This document shows positions 10,958 through 20,800 of a DNA stretch of 64,000 bases, piece after piece. Numbering within the stretch: position 1 is the stretch's first letter; each line of letters starts with the position of its first letter. Source of the DNA: Ndongobacter massiliensis (GTDB taxonomy: Bacteria; Bacillota; Clostridia; Tissierellales; Peptoniphilaceae); assembly GCF_900120375.1 (NCBI RefSeq), contig NZ_LT635480.1, positions 992,001-1,056,000 of the forward strand. The letters run 5' to 3'. The notes below the pieces were generated by a model that was given only the letters and a program-made list of their open reading frames with translations, had not been told where the DNA came from and made no database searches. Made by a program: the position numbers and the translations under genes.

Positions 10958-13900
10958 TTATTCATCATCTTCGTCGGCTTCTTCAACGGAAAAGCCCAGC
11001 GCATCATAATCTTCGTCTTCATCCTCGACGGATTCTCCGACATCAAACGCCCGTTCTTCGCGCAAAAACCGACGACGCTCCGGTTCTTCTTCCGTATCAT
11101 CCGCATTCTCCACCTGGGAGAAACGGTCGAAATCGTCCAGATCATCGCGCAATTCCACCTGTTCACCGTCTTCATCCAAGAGACGCACATCCAGGGAAAG
11201 CGCCTGTAATTCCTTGACCAACACCTTGAAGCTTTCCGGAATGCCCGGTGTGGAAATATTCTGCCCCTTGACAATCGCTTCATACGTCTTGACGCGCCCG
11301 GTGACATCGTCCGACTTGACTGTCAACATTTCCTGCAAGGCGTGCGAAGCGCCGTAGGCTTCGAGTGCCCAGACCTCCATCTCGCCGAAGCGCTGCCCGC
11401 CGAACTGTGCTTTTCCGCCCAGCGGCTGCTGCGTAACCAAGGAGTACGGACCCGTCGAGCGTGCGTGGATTTTTTCATCCACCATGTGATGCAGTTTCAA
11501 AATGTACATGTACCCGACCGTGACATCTCCGACGAAGAATTCACCTGTGCGCCCGTCGCGCAGCGGCATCTTCCCGGAAATCGGATAGCCCGCTTCCTGC
11601 AGCGCATCCTCAATATCTTTATCACTGGCGCCGTCAAAGACCGGCGTCGCCACTTTCCATCCCAGTTTCTTCGCAGCCAGACCGAGGTGCACTTCCAAAA
11701 CCTGTCCCAAGTTCATACGCGAAGGAATGCCCAGCGGATTCAAACAAATCTGAATGGGCGTGCCGTCCGGCAAAAACGGCATATCTTCCACCGGCAAAAT
11801 GCGGGAAACAACGCCCTTGTTGCCGTGCCGTCCGCACATCTTATCGCCAACCATGATCTTGCGCTTTGCGGCGATGTAAACGCGCACAACCTCATTCAGA
11901 CCCGGCGCCAGATCGTCGCCACCGGCACGAGAATACTTCTTTACATCGACGACAATGCCGGATTCCCCGTGTGGCACGCGCAGGGACGTATCGCGCACTT
12001 CGCGCGCTTTTTCTCCAAAGATGGCGCGTAAAAGCCGTTCTTCCGGCGAGAGCTCCGTCTCGCCTTTCGGCGTCACTTTTCCGACGAGAATATCGCCTGC
12101 CTTGACTTCGGCGCCCACGTGAATGACCCCGTCTTCATCTAGGTTCTTGCGCATTTCTTCACCGATGTTGGGAATGTCGCGGGTAATGTCTTCAGGACCT
12201 AACTTGGTCTCGCGTGCCTCGCAGTTGTGTTCTTCGATGTGGATAGAAGTCAACACGTCGTCGATGACCAGCTGTTCGCTGATGAGCATCGCGTCTTCGT
12301 AGTTGTAACCTTCCCAAGTCATAAAGGCAATGAGGATATTTTTGCCCAACGCAATTTCACCGTGATCCGTCGACGGTCCGTCGGCAATAATCTCGCCGGC
12401 GTGTACGTGATCGCCTTCGCGGACGATGGCGCGCTGGTTGAAGCACGTGCCTTGGTTGGCGCGCATGAATTTCAACACTTGGTACCGGTCGTATTCACCC
12501 TCGTCATCCTTTTTATCTTTGCGAATAACAATGCGATCATCCGCGGCAATGGTCACCACGCCGTCATTTTTCGCGCGCACGACCACGCCGGAATCCAACG
12601 CCGCCTTGTGCTCGATGCCGGTTCCGATAATCGGAGCTTCGGCGCGGAGCAGCGGAACCGCCTGTCGCTGCATGTTCGTGCCCATCAAAGCGCGCGTGGC
12701 ATCGTCGTTTTCAAGGAAGGGAATCATGGCCGCTCCCACCGAAACGATCTGCTGCGGGGAAACGTCCATAAACTGCACCTGTTCGCGCGGATAAATATCA
12801 TTGACCGCGTTGATGCCTCGACCGGAAACACGGTCATTGACGAAAAATCCATTTTCATCCAAGGGTTCATTGGCCTGGGCTTTGATGTAATGATCTTCCT
12901 CATCGGCTGTCAGATAGACGATCTGATCGGTAACCTGTCCGGTCCCTTCCAGCACTTTTCGATACGGCGTTTCAATAAAACCGTATTCGTTGATGCGCCC
13001 ATAGGTCGTGAGCGAGGTAATCAAGCCAATATTCGGGCCTTCCGGCGTCTCGATGGGACAAATGCGACCATAGTGCGAATCGTGTACGTCGCGCACTTCA
13101 TAGCCCGCGCGGTCGCGGGACAGACCACCCGGTCCCAGCGCGGAAAGGCGTCGCTTATGCGTCAATTCCGACATTGGATTCGTTTGGTCCATAAATTGCG
13201 ACAATTGGGAGGAGCCGAAAAACTCCTTGATCGCCGCCGTGACCGGACGCACATTCAAAAGATTTTGCGGTGTTGCTAGGTCTTGATCCCCCGTGGTCAT
13301 GCGCTCACGCACGACGCGCTCCATACGCGACAGACCGATGCGGAACTGGTTTTGCAACAATTCACCCACGCAACGCACCCGACGATTCCCCAGATGGTCA
13401 ATGTCATCCACGCCGCCGACGCCATCGTAAAGGTTCAACTGATAGCTCAGCGTTGCCAGAATATCGGCATTGGTAATGTGCATCGGGCTCAATTCTTTTT
13501 TCTGCTTTTTAATATAATTGAGCTTTTTGCGGTCCGTCTCATATAAAGAAGGATTCTCTTCAAACTCCGCCAAAATCTCCTGCATGGCGGGGTAATAGAT
13601 TTTTTCTGACAAATTCAAGGAGTCGATGTCGAGCCCTGCCAAATCTTCATCAAATACGTGGCGATCGACGAAGTGATTGCCCACGACGCGCACGATGTTC
13701 TCCTGCGCTTCATCGGCATATACATCGACGATATTGATGCCGGCGTTTTCAATTTCCAAGGCTTTTGCGCGATTCACGAAATCACCGGCGGAAGCAAGTA
13801 CCTCGCCCTCCTCTGTAATCACATCGGCGGCAAGCACGCGCCCTTGAATGCGATTGAAAACCGACAGTTTTTTATTGAATTTATAGCGTCCAACTTTTGC

Positions 13901-14710
13901 CAGATCATAACGACGATCGTCAAAGAACAAATTGTGGATTAGGGGTTCGGCGGATTCGATCGACGCCAGATCGCCGGGCTTTAATTTCTTGTAAATTTCT
14001 AAAAGTGCGGTCTCACGGTTCGTAGCGACTTCTTTTTCCAAGGTGATGCGCAAATGCTCACTGTCACCCAAGACATCGATCATCTCCTGATCTGTTTCTA
14101 AAAGCAGCGCACGAATTAATGTGGTTGCGGGCAATTTTCGCGTGCGGTCAATGCGCACGTTGACCACGCCGTTCGCATCATTATCGTACTCCAGCCATGC
14201 GCCACGGTTTGGAATCACCGTGGAGGAAATCATCGTATTGCCGGACTTGTCAAATTCACGGGCATAGTACACGCCGGGGGAACGAACCAACTGGGAAACG
14301 ACAACGCGCTCCGCCCCATTTATAATGAAGGTTCCGGACGGGGTCATCATCGGGACATCTCCCAAGTAGACTTCTTGCTCTTTGACCTCGAGAATTTCTC
14401 CATCCCTGGTTTTGATCAGTCGAACTTTGACTTTCAGTTTGCGTGCATAATTGACGTCGCGCTCTTTTGCTTCCTGAACGGAATACTCGGCTTCATCCTC
14501 AAAATAATAATCGACGAATTCCAGAATCAAATCTCCAGAATAATCCCGGATCGGAGAAATATCTTCCAAAACCTCGCGAAGGCCCGTGTGCAGAAACCAC
14601 TGAAAACTCTCTTGCTGGATCGCCAACAAATTTGGCAATTCCAACGCTTGAGGGATTCTCGAAAAGCTTCTGCGACGCGTTTTTCCATACATCGCTGTAT
14701 GATTGTACAT
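10958..14710 (-). CDS. rpoB: DNA-directed RNA polymerase subunit beta
   Basis: A 1250-residue beta subunit; the start has AAGGGGTGG upstream. The rifampicin pocket reads [20 protein letters not shown] then [10 protein letters not shown], with the residues most often changed in resistant strains (Gln, Asp, His, Arg, Ser) all wild type. The C-terminus ends in a long acidic stretch ([22 protein letters not shown] region), longer than usual. Two tandem promoters lie directly upstream. The rplJ-rplL genes that usually precede rpoB are not here; the upstream neighbour is a divergent wall peptidase gene. Confidence 0.98.
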   Translation of the reverse strand: MYNHTAMYGKTRRRSFSRIPQALELPNLLAIQQESFQWFLHTGLREVLEDISPIRDYSGDLILEFVDYYFEDEAEYSVQEAKERDVNYARKLKVKVRLIKTRDGEILEVKEQEVYLGDVPMMTPSGTFIINGAERVVVSQLVRSPGVYYAREFDKSGNTMISSTVIPNRGAWLEYDNDANGVVNVRIDRTRKLPATTLIRALLLETDQEMIDVLGDSEHLRITLEKEVATNRETALLEIYKKLKPGDLASIESAEPLIHNLFFDDRRYDLAKVGRYKFNKKLSVFNRIQGRVLAADVITEEGEVLASAGDFVNRAKALEIENAGINIVDVYADEAQENIVRVVGNHFVDRHVFDEDLAGLDIDSLNLSEKIYYPAMQEILAEFEENPSLYETDRKKLNYIKKQKKELSPMHITNADILATLSYQLNLYDGVGGVDDIDHLGNRRVRCVGELLQNQFRIGLSRMERVVRERMTTGDQDLATPQNLLNVRPVTAAIKEFFGSSQLSQFMDQTNPMSELTHKRRLSALGPGGLSRDRAGYEVRDVHDSHYGRICPIETPEGPNIGLITSLTTYGRINEYGFIETPYRKVLEGTGQVTDQIVYLTADEEDHYIKAQANEPLDENGFFVNDRVSGRGINAVNDIYPREQVQFMDVSPQQIVSVGAAMIPFLENDDATRALMGTNMQRQAVPLLRAEAPIIGTGIEHKAALDSGVVVRAKNDGVVTIAADDRIVIRKDKKDDEGEYDRYQVLKFMRANQGTCFNQRAIVREGDHVHAGEIIADGPSTDHGEIALGKNILIAFMTWEGYNYEDAMLISEQLVIDDVLTSIHIEEHNCEARETKLGPEDITRDIPNIGEEMRKNLDEDGVIHVGAEVKAGDILVGKVTPKGETELSPEERLLRAIFGEKAREVRDTSLRVPHGESGIVVDVKKYSRAGGDDLAPGLNEVVRVYIAAKRKIMVGDKMCGRHGNKGVVSRILPVEDMPFLPDGTPIQICLNPLGIPSRMNLGQVLEVHLGLAAKKLGWKVATPVFDGASDKDIEDALQEAGYPISGKMPLRDGRTGEFFVGDVTVGYMYILKLHHMVDEKIHARSTGPYSLVTQQPLGGKAQFGGQRFGEMEVWALEAYGASHALQEMLTVKSDDVTGRVKTYEAIVKGQNISTPGIPESFKVLVKELQALSLDVRLLDEDGEQVELRDDLDDFDRFSQVENADDTEEEPERRRFLREERAFDVGESVEDEDEDYDALGFSVEEADEDDE

Positions 14711-14846
14711 AAATTGTCCACCCCTTTACTTGTTCCCGTTCCAAAAGTCTCGTCCGACTGAAATATCCGTAGACGCCAAAAAAGCGCACAGGACCTGCGC
14801 AGACAAAAACCTCACGACGATCATGCCACTACTATTGCAGTTTCTT

Positions 14847-14876
14847 ATAATAACACACAAAAACAGCCCCCGTCAA
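14847..14876 (-). promoter_or_regulatory. rpoB proximal promoter
   Basis: On the minus strand TTGACG (14871-14876), an 18-base spacer and TATTAT (14847-14852) precede rpoB by about 130 bases. The 349-base gap between rpoB and the divergent peptidase gene holds this promoter, the distal one at 14909-14937, and the upstream signals of the peptidase gene, for which no clear consensus is seen. Confidence 0.65.
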
Positions 14877-14908
14877 CAACGGAGGTGAATTGAATCAATA
14901 CATAAAAA

Positions 14909-14937
14909 AGTATAGCCTTTCCTTAGCCTTTTGTCAA
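14909..14937 (-). promoter_or_regulatory. rpoB distal promoter
   Basis: On the minus strand TTGACA (14932-14937), a 17-base spacer and TATACT (14909-14914) form a near-consensus promoter about 60 bases upstream of the proximal one. The two together suggest tandem promoters for rpoBC. Confidence 0.8.
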
Positions 14938-15059
14938 ATGAAACGCCCGGAGGCGTGGACTATTTCATGCTGCTTTTGGAGTTTTATTTGGTTGTTGAGA
15001 ATGATACAATGCAGATATAAAAATACAAAATAAGTATAAAATTATTGAAAGAGGAGATC

Positions 15060-17783
15060 ATGTCAAAATACTATCATAAAAAACTTATCTGTCCCGTTCT
15101 TCTGTTCTCACTTTTCCTCTTTTTCGCTTGGGCGAACGTTTCGTATGCAACGCCTGCTGTGTCGCCTGCGGAAAATGCTTCGTCGGAGGAAGTTGCTTTG
15201 TCCCAGGAATTCCCCGCATCCGAAGAAATCGTTCCTGCTCCGGAAGAAACGACAGAGAAGCTACCCGATTCTGACAATGCCGATTGTAACGAAGCCTTGT
15301 CCCCTCAAAATATAACTCCGACGTCTCCGTCGGAAATTGCAGATTCCGATTCGGAGAATGTGACTTCAAATCCTGCAGACTCGTCGGAAGAAGCTGAGGC
15401 AACAACGGAGGAGCCCGTAATAGAAAGCTCTGATAACCCGGATCCTGAAACCGAGTCCTCGTTTCCAGCCGTTTCCACGTCGGAAGAAAATCCGGCGGAA
15501 AAAGCGCTAGAGAACACGCCATCGAATGTGCTGCAAACAGCGCCGCAAATGAAACAAGGCTGGGTGCAGGAAGACGGGCTCTGGTACTATTATAAGGAAG
15601 ACGGTTCCACGTTTCACAATCAGGTGATCACCTTCGGTCCGGACGTCGCCTACTACATTGGTGCATCCGGTGCCCGACAAACTGGCGTTTTTGCCGATGT
15701 CGACGGACAAATGCGTTACGCCGACGCGGACGGGTTGCTTTCACTGAATGCCGGATGGCAGGAATATAATAACAATCGCTATTACTCAAAAGGCGACTTT
15801 GGCAAATTATTTTTTAATCAGTTCATCACCTTCGGATCTGCGGTGAAAAATTATATGGATCCGCTTGCCGCCCTCACGTACGGAAAGTTTGATGTAAACG
15901 GCCGCTACTATTTTGCCGACAGTCAAACCGGAAATCTGATCGGAAATGCCCGCTGGGAAGATGACACCTTCGTCACCGAGCAGGGCGAAACCTATCAGAA
16001 TCAGTTCATCACCTTTGGACCGGATGTCGCCTATTACATGGGCGCAGATGGCGCGCGTGTCAAAAACGCCGTCGTTTCACATAGCGGGAAATTATATCTT
16101 CTCAATGCCGACGGCAATTTGAACAAAGACAATAACTGGGTGGAATTGGGCGGAAAAAGATACTTTCCCAACGCCCGCGGGGAGCTTTATGCGAATCAAT
16201 TTATCACCTTCGGCCCCACTGTAAAATATTTTATGGGCACGGACGGCGCTCAAACATTCGGCAAACTCTGCTGCAACGGTCGCTACTATTTTGCCGACAG
16301 TCAAACCGGAAACCTCATCGGAAATGCCCGCTGGGAAGGCGATACCTTCGTCACCGAACAAGGCGCAACCTATCAGAATCGGTTCATCACCTTCGGACCG
16401 GATGTCGCCTATTACATGGGCGCGGACGGCACACGTGTAAAAAGTTCGGTCGTTTCACATGGCGGGAAATTATATCTCCTCAATGCCGACGGCAACTTAA
16501 ATAAAGACAATAATTGGGTGGAATTGGGCGGAAAAAGATACTTTCCCAACGCCCGCGGGGAGCTTTATGCGAATCAATTTATCACCTTCGGTCCCGCTGT
16601 AAAATATTTTATGGGGACGGACGGCGCTCAAACATTCGGCAAGCTCTGCTGCAACGGTCGCTACTATTTTGCCGACAGCCAAACCGGGAATCTGATCGGA
16701 AATGCCCGCTGGGAAGGCGATACCTACGTCACCGAACAGGGCGCAACCTATCAGAATCAGTTCATCAACTTCGGGCCGGATGTCGCCTATTACATGGGCG
16801 CAGATGGCGCACGTGTAAAAAGTTCGGTCGTTTCACATAACGGGAAATTATACCTTCTCAATGCCGACGGCAACTTAAATAAAGACAATAATTGGGTGGA
16901 ATTGGGCGGAAAAAGATACTTTCCCAACGCACGTGGCGAGCTCTATGTGAATCGATTTATCACCTTCGGTATCGAATGCGCCTACTGGATGGGCGCGGAC
17001 GGTGCGATGCATGTCGGTTGGCTGAACAACAGCGGTAATTCCTACTATCTCACATCGGACGGATCGGCTGCACGCGGATGGCGCACGATCGATTCGAAGA
17101 CGTATTATTTCTCGCCGCTATACTATAATACCTATCGCGGTTTTCAGAGGACAGGCGACAGATATCATTACTTCAATCTTACAAACGGCTCTCTATTCGT
17201 CGGCTCCACCCGGGTAGAGGGTGCGCCTGCTTCGCTCCTTTTTGAAAGTCGGGCAGCTACGACGGACGAGCTCTCCAATCAATATTTATTGCGCTGCTCT
17301 TTCTCCGATCTGCAAGCACAGGAAAAGGAAAATGCGGATTACCGCAATATAGATCTCCTGTGGCCAACGCCAAGCAGCCGCCTCATCACTTCTTATTTTG
17401 GACCGCGCGATCCTCTGTTCGGCCGTTGGATGCATTACGGTCTTGACATCGGAGCCCCCTACGGTTCGTCGGTCATTGCCATAAAATCCGGTAAAGTCGT
17501 CTACTGCGGTTGGAATGCAGGACATGGAAACTTTATTAAAGTGGCGCATCCAGACGGTACCCACTCTTCCTACAGTCATTTATCCGCATTCCGCACATCC
17601 AACGGTGCAGAGGTTCGCGCCGGCGATGTCATCGGTCTGATCGGTTCTACTGGAGATTCCACAGGGCCGCACCTCCATTTGCAAATTTATGTACAGGGAA
17701 AACCCGTGGACCCCTTGCCATTGTTGCAAGCGATGGAAGCAAAACAGAATCGATTGATTGCCGTGCTGAATTCCTTAAAATAA
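15060..17783 (+). CDS. Secreted M23 (LytM-type) peptidase with cell-wall-binding repeats
   Basis: The ATG at 15060 gives 907 residues; GAAAGAGGAG lies just upstream. Residues 1-30 form a signal peptide (LICPVLLFSLFLFFAWANVSYA). A Ser/Glu/Pro-rich linker follows to about 165. Then come aromatic-Gly repeats of the choline/glucan-binding type (NQFITFGPDVAYYMG units), including near-identical 126-residue blocks. The C-terminus is an M23 zinc endopeptidase with His792 and Asp796 (HYGLD), His840 (SYSHLS) and His871/His873 (GPHLHLQ). The likely role is peptidoglycan cross-bridge or stem cleavage at the cell surface. It is monocistronic, divergent from rpoB, with its own terminator. Confidence 0.9.
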   Translation: MSKYYHKKLICPVLLFSLFLFFAWANVSYATPAVSPAENASSEEVALSQEFPASEEIVPAPEETTEKLPDSDNADCNEALSPQNITPTSPSEIADSDSENVTSNPADSSEEAEATTEEPVIESSDNPDPETESSFPAVSTSEENPAEKALENTPSNVLQTAPQMKQGWVQEDGLWYYYKEDGSTFHNQVITFGPDVAYYIGASGARQTGVFADVDGQMRYADADGLLSLNAGWQEYNNNRYYSKGDFGKLFFNQFITFGSAVKNYMDPLAALTYGKFDVNGRYYFADSQTGNLIGNARWEDDTFVTEQGETYQNQFITFGPDVAYYMGADGARVKNAVVSHSGKLYLLNADGNLNKDNNWVELGGKRYFPNARGELYANQFITFGPTVKYFMGTDGAQTFGKLCCNGRYYFADSQTGNLIGNARWEGDTFVTEQGATYQNRFITFGPDVAYYMGADGTRVKSSVVSHGGKLYLLNADGNLNKDNNWVELGGKRYFPNARGELYANQFITFGPAVKYFMGTDGAQTFGKLCCNGRYYFADSQTGNLIGNARWEGDTYVTEQGATYQNQFINFGPDVAYYMGADGARVKSSVVSHNGKLYLLNADGNLNKDNNWVELGGKRYFPNARGELYVNRFITFGIECAYWMGADGAMHVGWLNNSGNSYYLTSDGSAARGWRTIDSKTYYFSPLYYNTYRGFQRTGDRYHYFNLTNGSLFVGSTRVEGAPASLLFESRAATTDELSNQYLLRCSFSDLQAQEKENADYRNIDLLWPTPSSRLITSYFGPRDPLFGRWMHYGLDIGAPYGSSVIAIKSGKVVYCGWNAGHGNFIKVAHPDGTHSSYSHLSAFRTSNGAEVRAGDVIGLIGSTGDSTGPHLHLQIYVQGKPVDPLPLLQAMEAKQNRLIAVLNSLK
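15610..17000 (+). repeat. In-frame 378-bp tandem repeats in the M23 peptidase gene
   Basis: Homologous points at 15903, 16281 and 16659 (each beginning CGCTACTATTTTGCCGACAG) are exactly 378 bases, or 126 codons, apart. Each block holds several shorter wall-binding motifs of about 20 to 40 residues. The last two blocks are almost identical, with mostly silent or single-base differences, which points to recent duplication or gene conversion. Outer copies are more diverged. Confidence 0.88.
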
Positions 17784-17801
17784 TCATAGAACCATCCGAT
17801 C

Positions 17802-17839
17802 GAGCCAATTCGGGCGCAAATGCCCGAATCGGCTCTTTT
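17802..17839 (+). terminator. Terminator after the M23 peptidase gene
   Basis: A 14-bp stem with one mismatch (arms 17802-17815 and 17822-17835, 6-base loop) is followed by TTTT. It lies 18 bases past the stop codon and separates this gene from the convergent adhesin gene. Confidence 0.85.
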
Positions 17840-17859
17840 CATTCCCTGTCGCCCGGTCT

Positions 17860-20800
17860 CTATTTGTCAGTCAATTCCTTTTTTTGTAGAAAAGCAATCA
17901 CAGCCATACACAGAATCAACGTGAGTAAGGGCATCCACGCACCGGGATCTCCTGTTTTTGGGGACCCTGTTTTCACAAAAAGCGTCTGTTGGTCATCCGT
18001 TAAATCGCGATGTTCTGCTACCAATTTCTCACCTTCTTCTGTCACAACATACAGTTCTTCAAAGAACACCACTTTCTTTCCCGCCTGTTTAATCGCGTCA
18101 AATGTTACAGCGATTTTCTTTGTCTCATTGGCTTCTTTCGCGTTGAAAAAAACATCCTTTTCTCGAATGGTTCGTCCTTCGCTATCCATCAAGGAAGAAA
18201 TCAGATGGTAGCGTGTGCCGGGCCGAAGATTGGAAAGCTGCACGAGATCTGTCACTTTTTGCATTCTCCCTGCCGGCACCTCTTTTCCGCCGGAAGATGT
18301 CGTCGCCTTTGTCCGGACGCCGGGCACATAAATCGTCTGCTCCTCATCTTCGATATCCGCATGAACCGCGATTTCCACCCCTTGCTGCCGCACACTTTCA
18401 AAAAACACCAGCGTTTTTCCCCCAAGATGCAGTCCATCAAAGGAAAATTGCAGGGTCACTTCGCCATCCGGCGTTTGCGGAATAAAGGTCGTCTTCGCGG
18501 TAATTTCACGCCCCGCATCATCGAACAGCACCTTGCCGTTTTCTTTATCCACCGCTTTTCCAATAACCTCATACGTCGTCCCCGGAATCAGATGCGAATA
18601 GCGCACCACATCCTGCAAGCGCATCGCCTTTTTCGCCTGCGCATCGTTTCTGCCATCCGTCGGATCACTGGCCTGCGTCCCGATTTTTGGCAGTGTAAGC
18701 TGCTGCGCCGGATCATTCACATCCTCATGCAAAGCGACTTGTCGCCCGTCCCGGGAGAGCACCTGCGTAACAACCAGATCGGCACCTTCGACAAAGGGCG
18801 TCCCGTCAAAGGAAAGCGGCGTCATGACGACCTGCTCGGTTTTTTCCGCGATAAAAGGCGTCGTTGCACTGGCAAGGATCTCCTCCGGATGCGCGCGGTT
18901 GCGTAAACTTGTGGAAAGCGTGTACGATGCGCCCGGCACCAACCGCTGCATCGTCACCTCATCCCGCACCTGTAGATTGCCCGTGGGAACAGCTTCTTTG
19001 ACGGCCGTGGAAAAGAGCGCTTTTGTCGCAATTTCCGGAACCGGTTCATTGGTAAAGATAACTTCCTGCACATCTTCCGTGTCCACGACAAGCAGCGCCG
19101 TTTGTGCAAAGGGTGCAAGATATCCTTCCGGCACGCCCGTTTCTTTCACCACATAGGTTTTTCCGACCACAAGACCGTTGACAACATAGCCGGCGTCGTT
19201 TTCTTTCGTCGTTGTCCAGCGCGCCGCCCGTCCCGTCACCGGGTCCACAAACACCTCTTCTCGGATGCTTCCGTCTTCCTTCATTTCATGGAGTTCCAAG
19301 GTTGCACCGTATACCGCTTCTCTCGACGACTCGTCGATTTTCCGAATTTTTACGATCGTCGGCTGATTGGAAAGGCCGGTCAGCTGCAATCCTACGCGGT
19401 TTTCCACCGTAAAATTCAAGGGTCGACTCGTCGCATATCCGCCGGCAGCTTGAATTTCTTCCAAGCGGTACTGCCCGCCCGGAAGGAGCCCTTTAATGCG
19501 CTGAAATTCCTCGCCACTTTCCCATTCACAGGGCTCCCCGCTTCCGTCATACGACACCGTCCAGATTCCCTGCACATCTTTTTTTACAAGAAGAACGGCG
19601 CCCTTTTCATCGACCAGGCGCAGGCGTGCCCCGACCACCGGCTTTCCGGTATAGACATCGTATTTGCGAATGCCGATTTCCGTACGATCATTTGGGACTT
19701 CCACTTCCACATTGGCATCTTCAGAAACAGCAATGTGAAAGGACGTGCCGCCCTTGACATAACCCGGTGCGGGCGTCACTTCTTCCCATTCATAGGTGCC
19801 GAGAGGCAGCTTCGGCGTAACAATCTTTCCATCTGTTCCTGTATGCCACAAATCATCCGCTCCATTGCACACGGGCAGGCGCGTTCCGTCGTCTTTGACG
19901 GCAAAAAGCCGAAATGTTGCCCCTTGAATCGGCGTTTTCGTGTCGCGATCGACTTTGACCAAGACCATTTCTTTCCCGGGATGCGGCGCATTTACAATCT
20001 CCCGGTCGATTTCTTGAACCACATCTTGCTCTTGCCCGTCATGCATTACCGAAAAGGCAATTTCTTCCGGATGAAGCACATATCCGTCTTTCGTGGAAAT
20101 TTCTTTGAAATAATAAGCACCCTGCGGAATATCAGAAACGGTAAGAACGCCTTTTTCATCCGGCGAGACGACCGCAATAAGGCAGTCTTTCTCCAGCCCC
20201 TCGACCGCCTCTTGGGTAAAGAGTCCAAAGTGAATAAAATCGAGTCCGCCGCGTCCAAAATACCGGGTTTCTTCAAGCGTCTTTTGGGATAATCGCGCGG
20301 AAAGAATCTGGCGCGCGTTTTCAATCGCGTCGGTTTCCTTCAATGCCACTCTCACCGTCGCAATCTGCGGCGTAAACGTATACACCCGTTTTTCCGAATC
20401 CCTTTTATAACCGACCGGTGCTTGGATTTCTTCGAGTTCATACGCACCTAACGGAATACGCGAAAGTTTCGTCTCCTCTTTTCCGGTCACAAAACTGCGC
20501 TTTACCAGCGTTTCATCCTGCATCATCGCCTCGGAAAGTGCCGGACGTGTAATGACGGCGCCCTTCTCGTAGAGCGTCTTTCCGTCTACGACGATGTCCT
20601 GTTGTGCGATCGGAAGCGCCTCCCCTTTCTTAAAAAATTTCGTCACTTGGTCATAACTCTGCACATCTTCTTTTGCGGTAAGCGTAAAGACCGCACCGGG
20701 CAAGGCTTGTTTTTGATACACCGGTTTTTTCGTGACAAAAGTCTTATCTACAACTTCACCGGGGACGCGCATGGTTTCCTTGCTTTCGATTGGGGGCAAC

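Noticed and set aside
12227-13279. 350-codon plus-strand frame and similar ones opposite rpoB and rpoC
   Set aside because: Shadows of rpoB/rpoC codon use, with no start signals.
14375-14761. 128-codon plus-strand frame at the rpoB start
   Set aside because: Antisense to rpoB and its ribosome site; no start signal.
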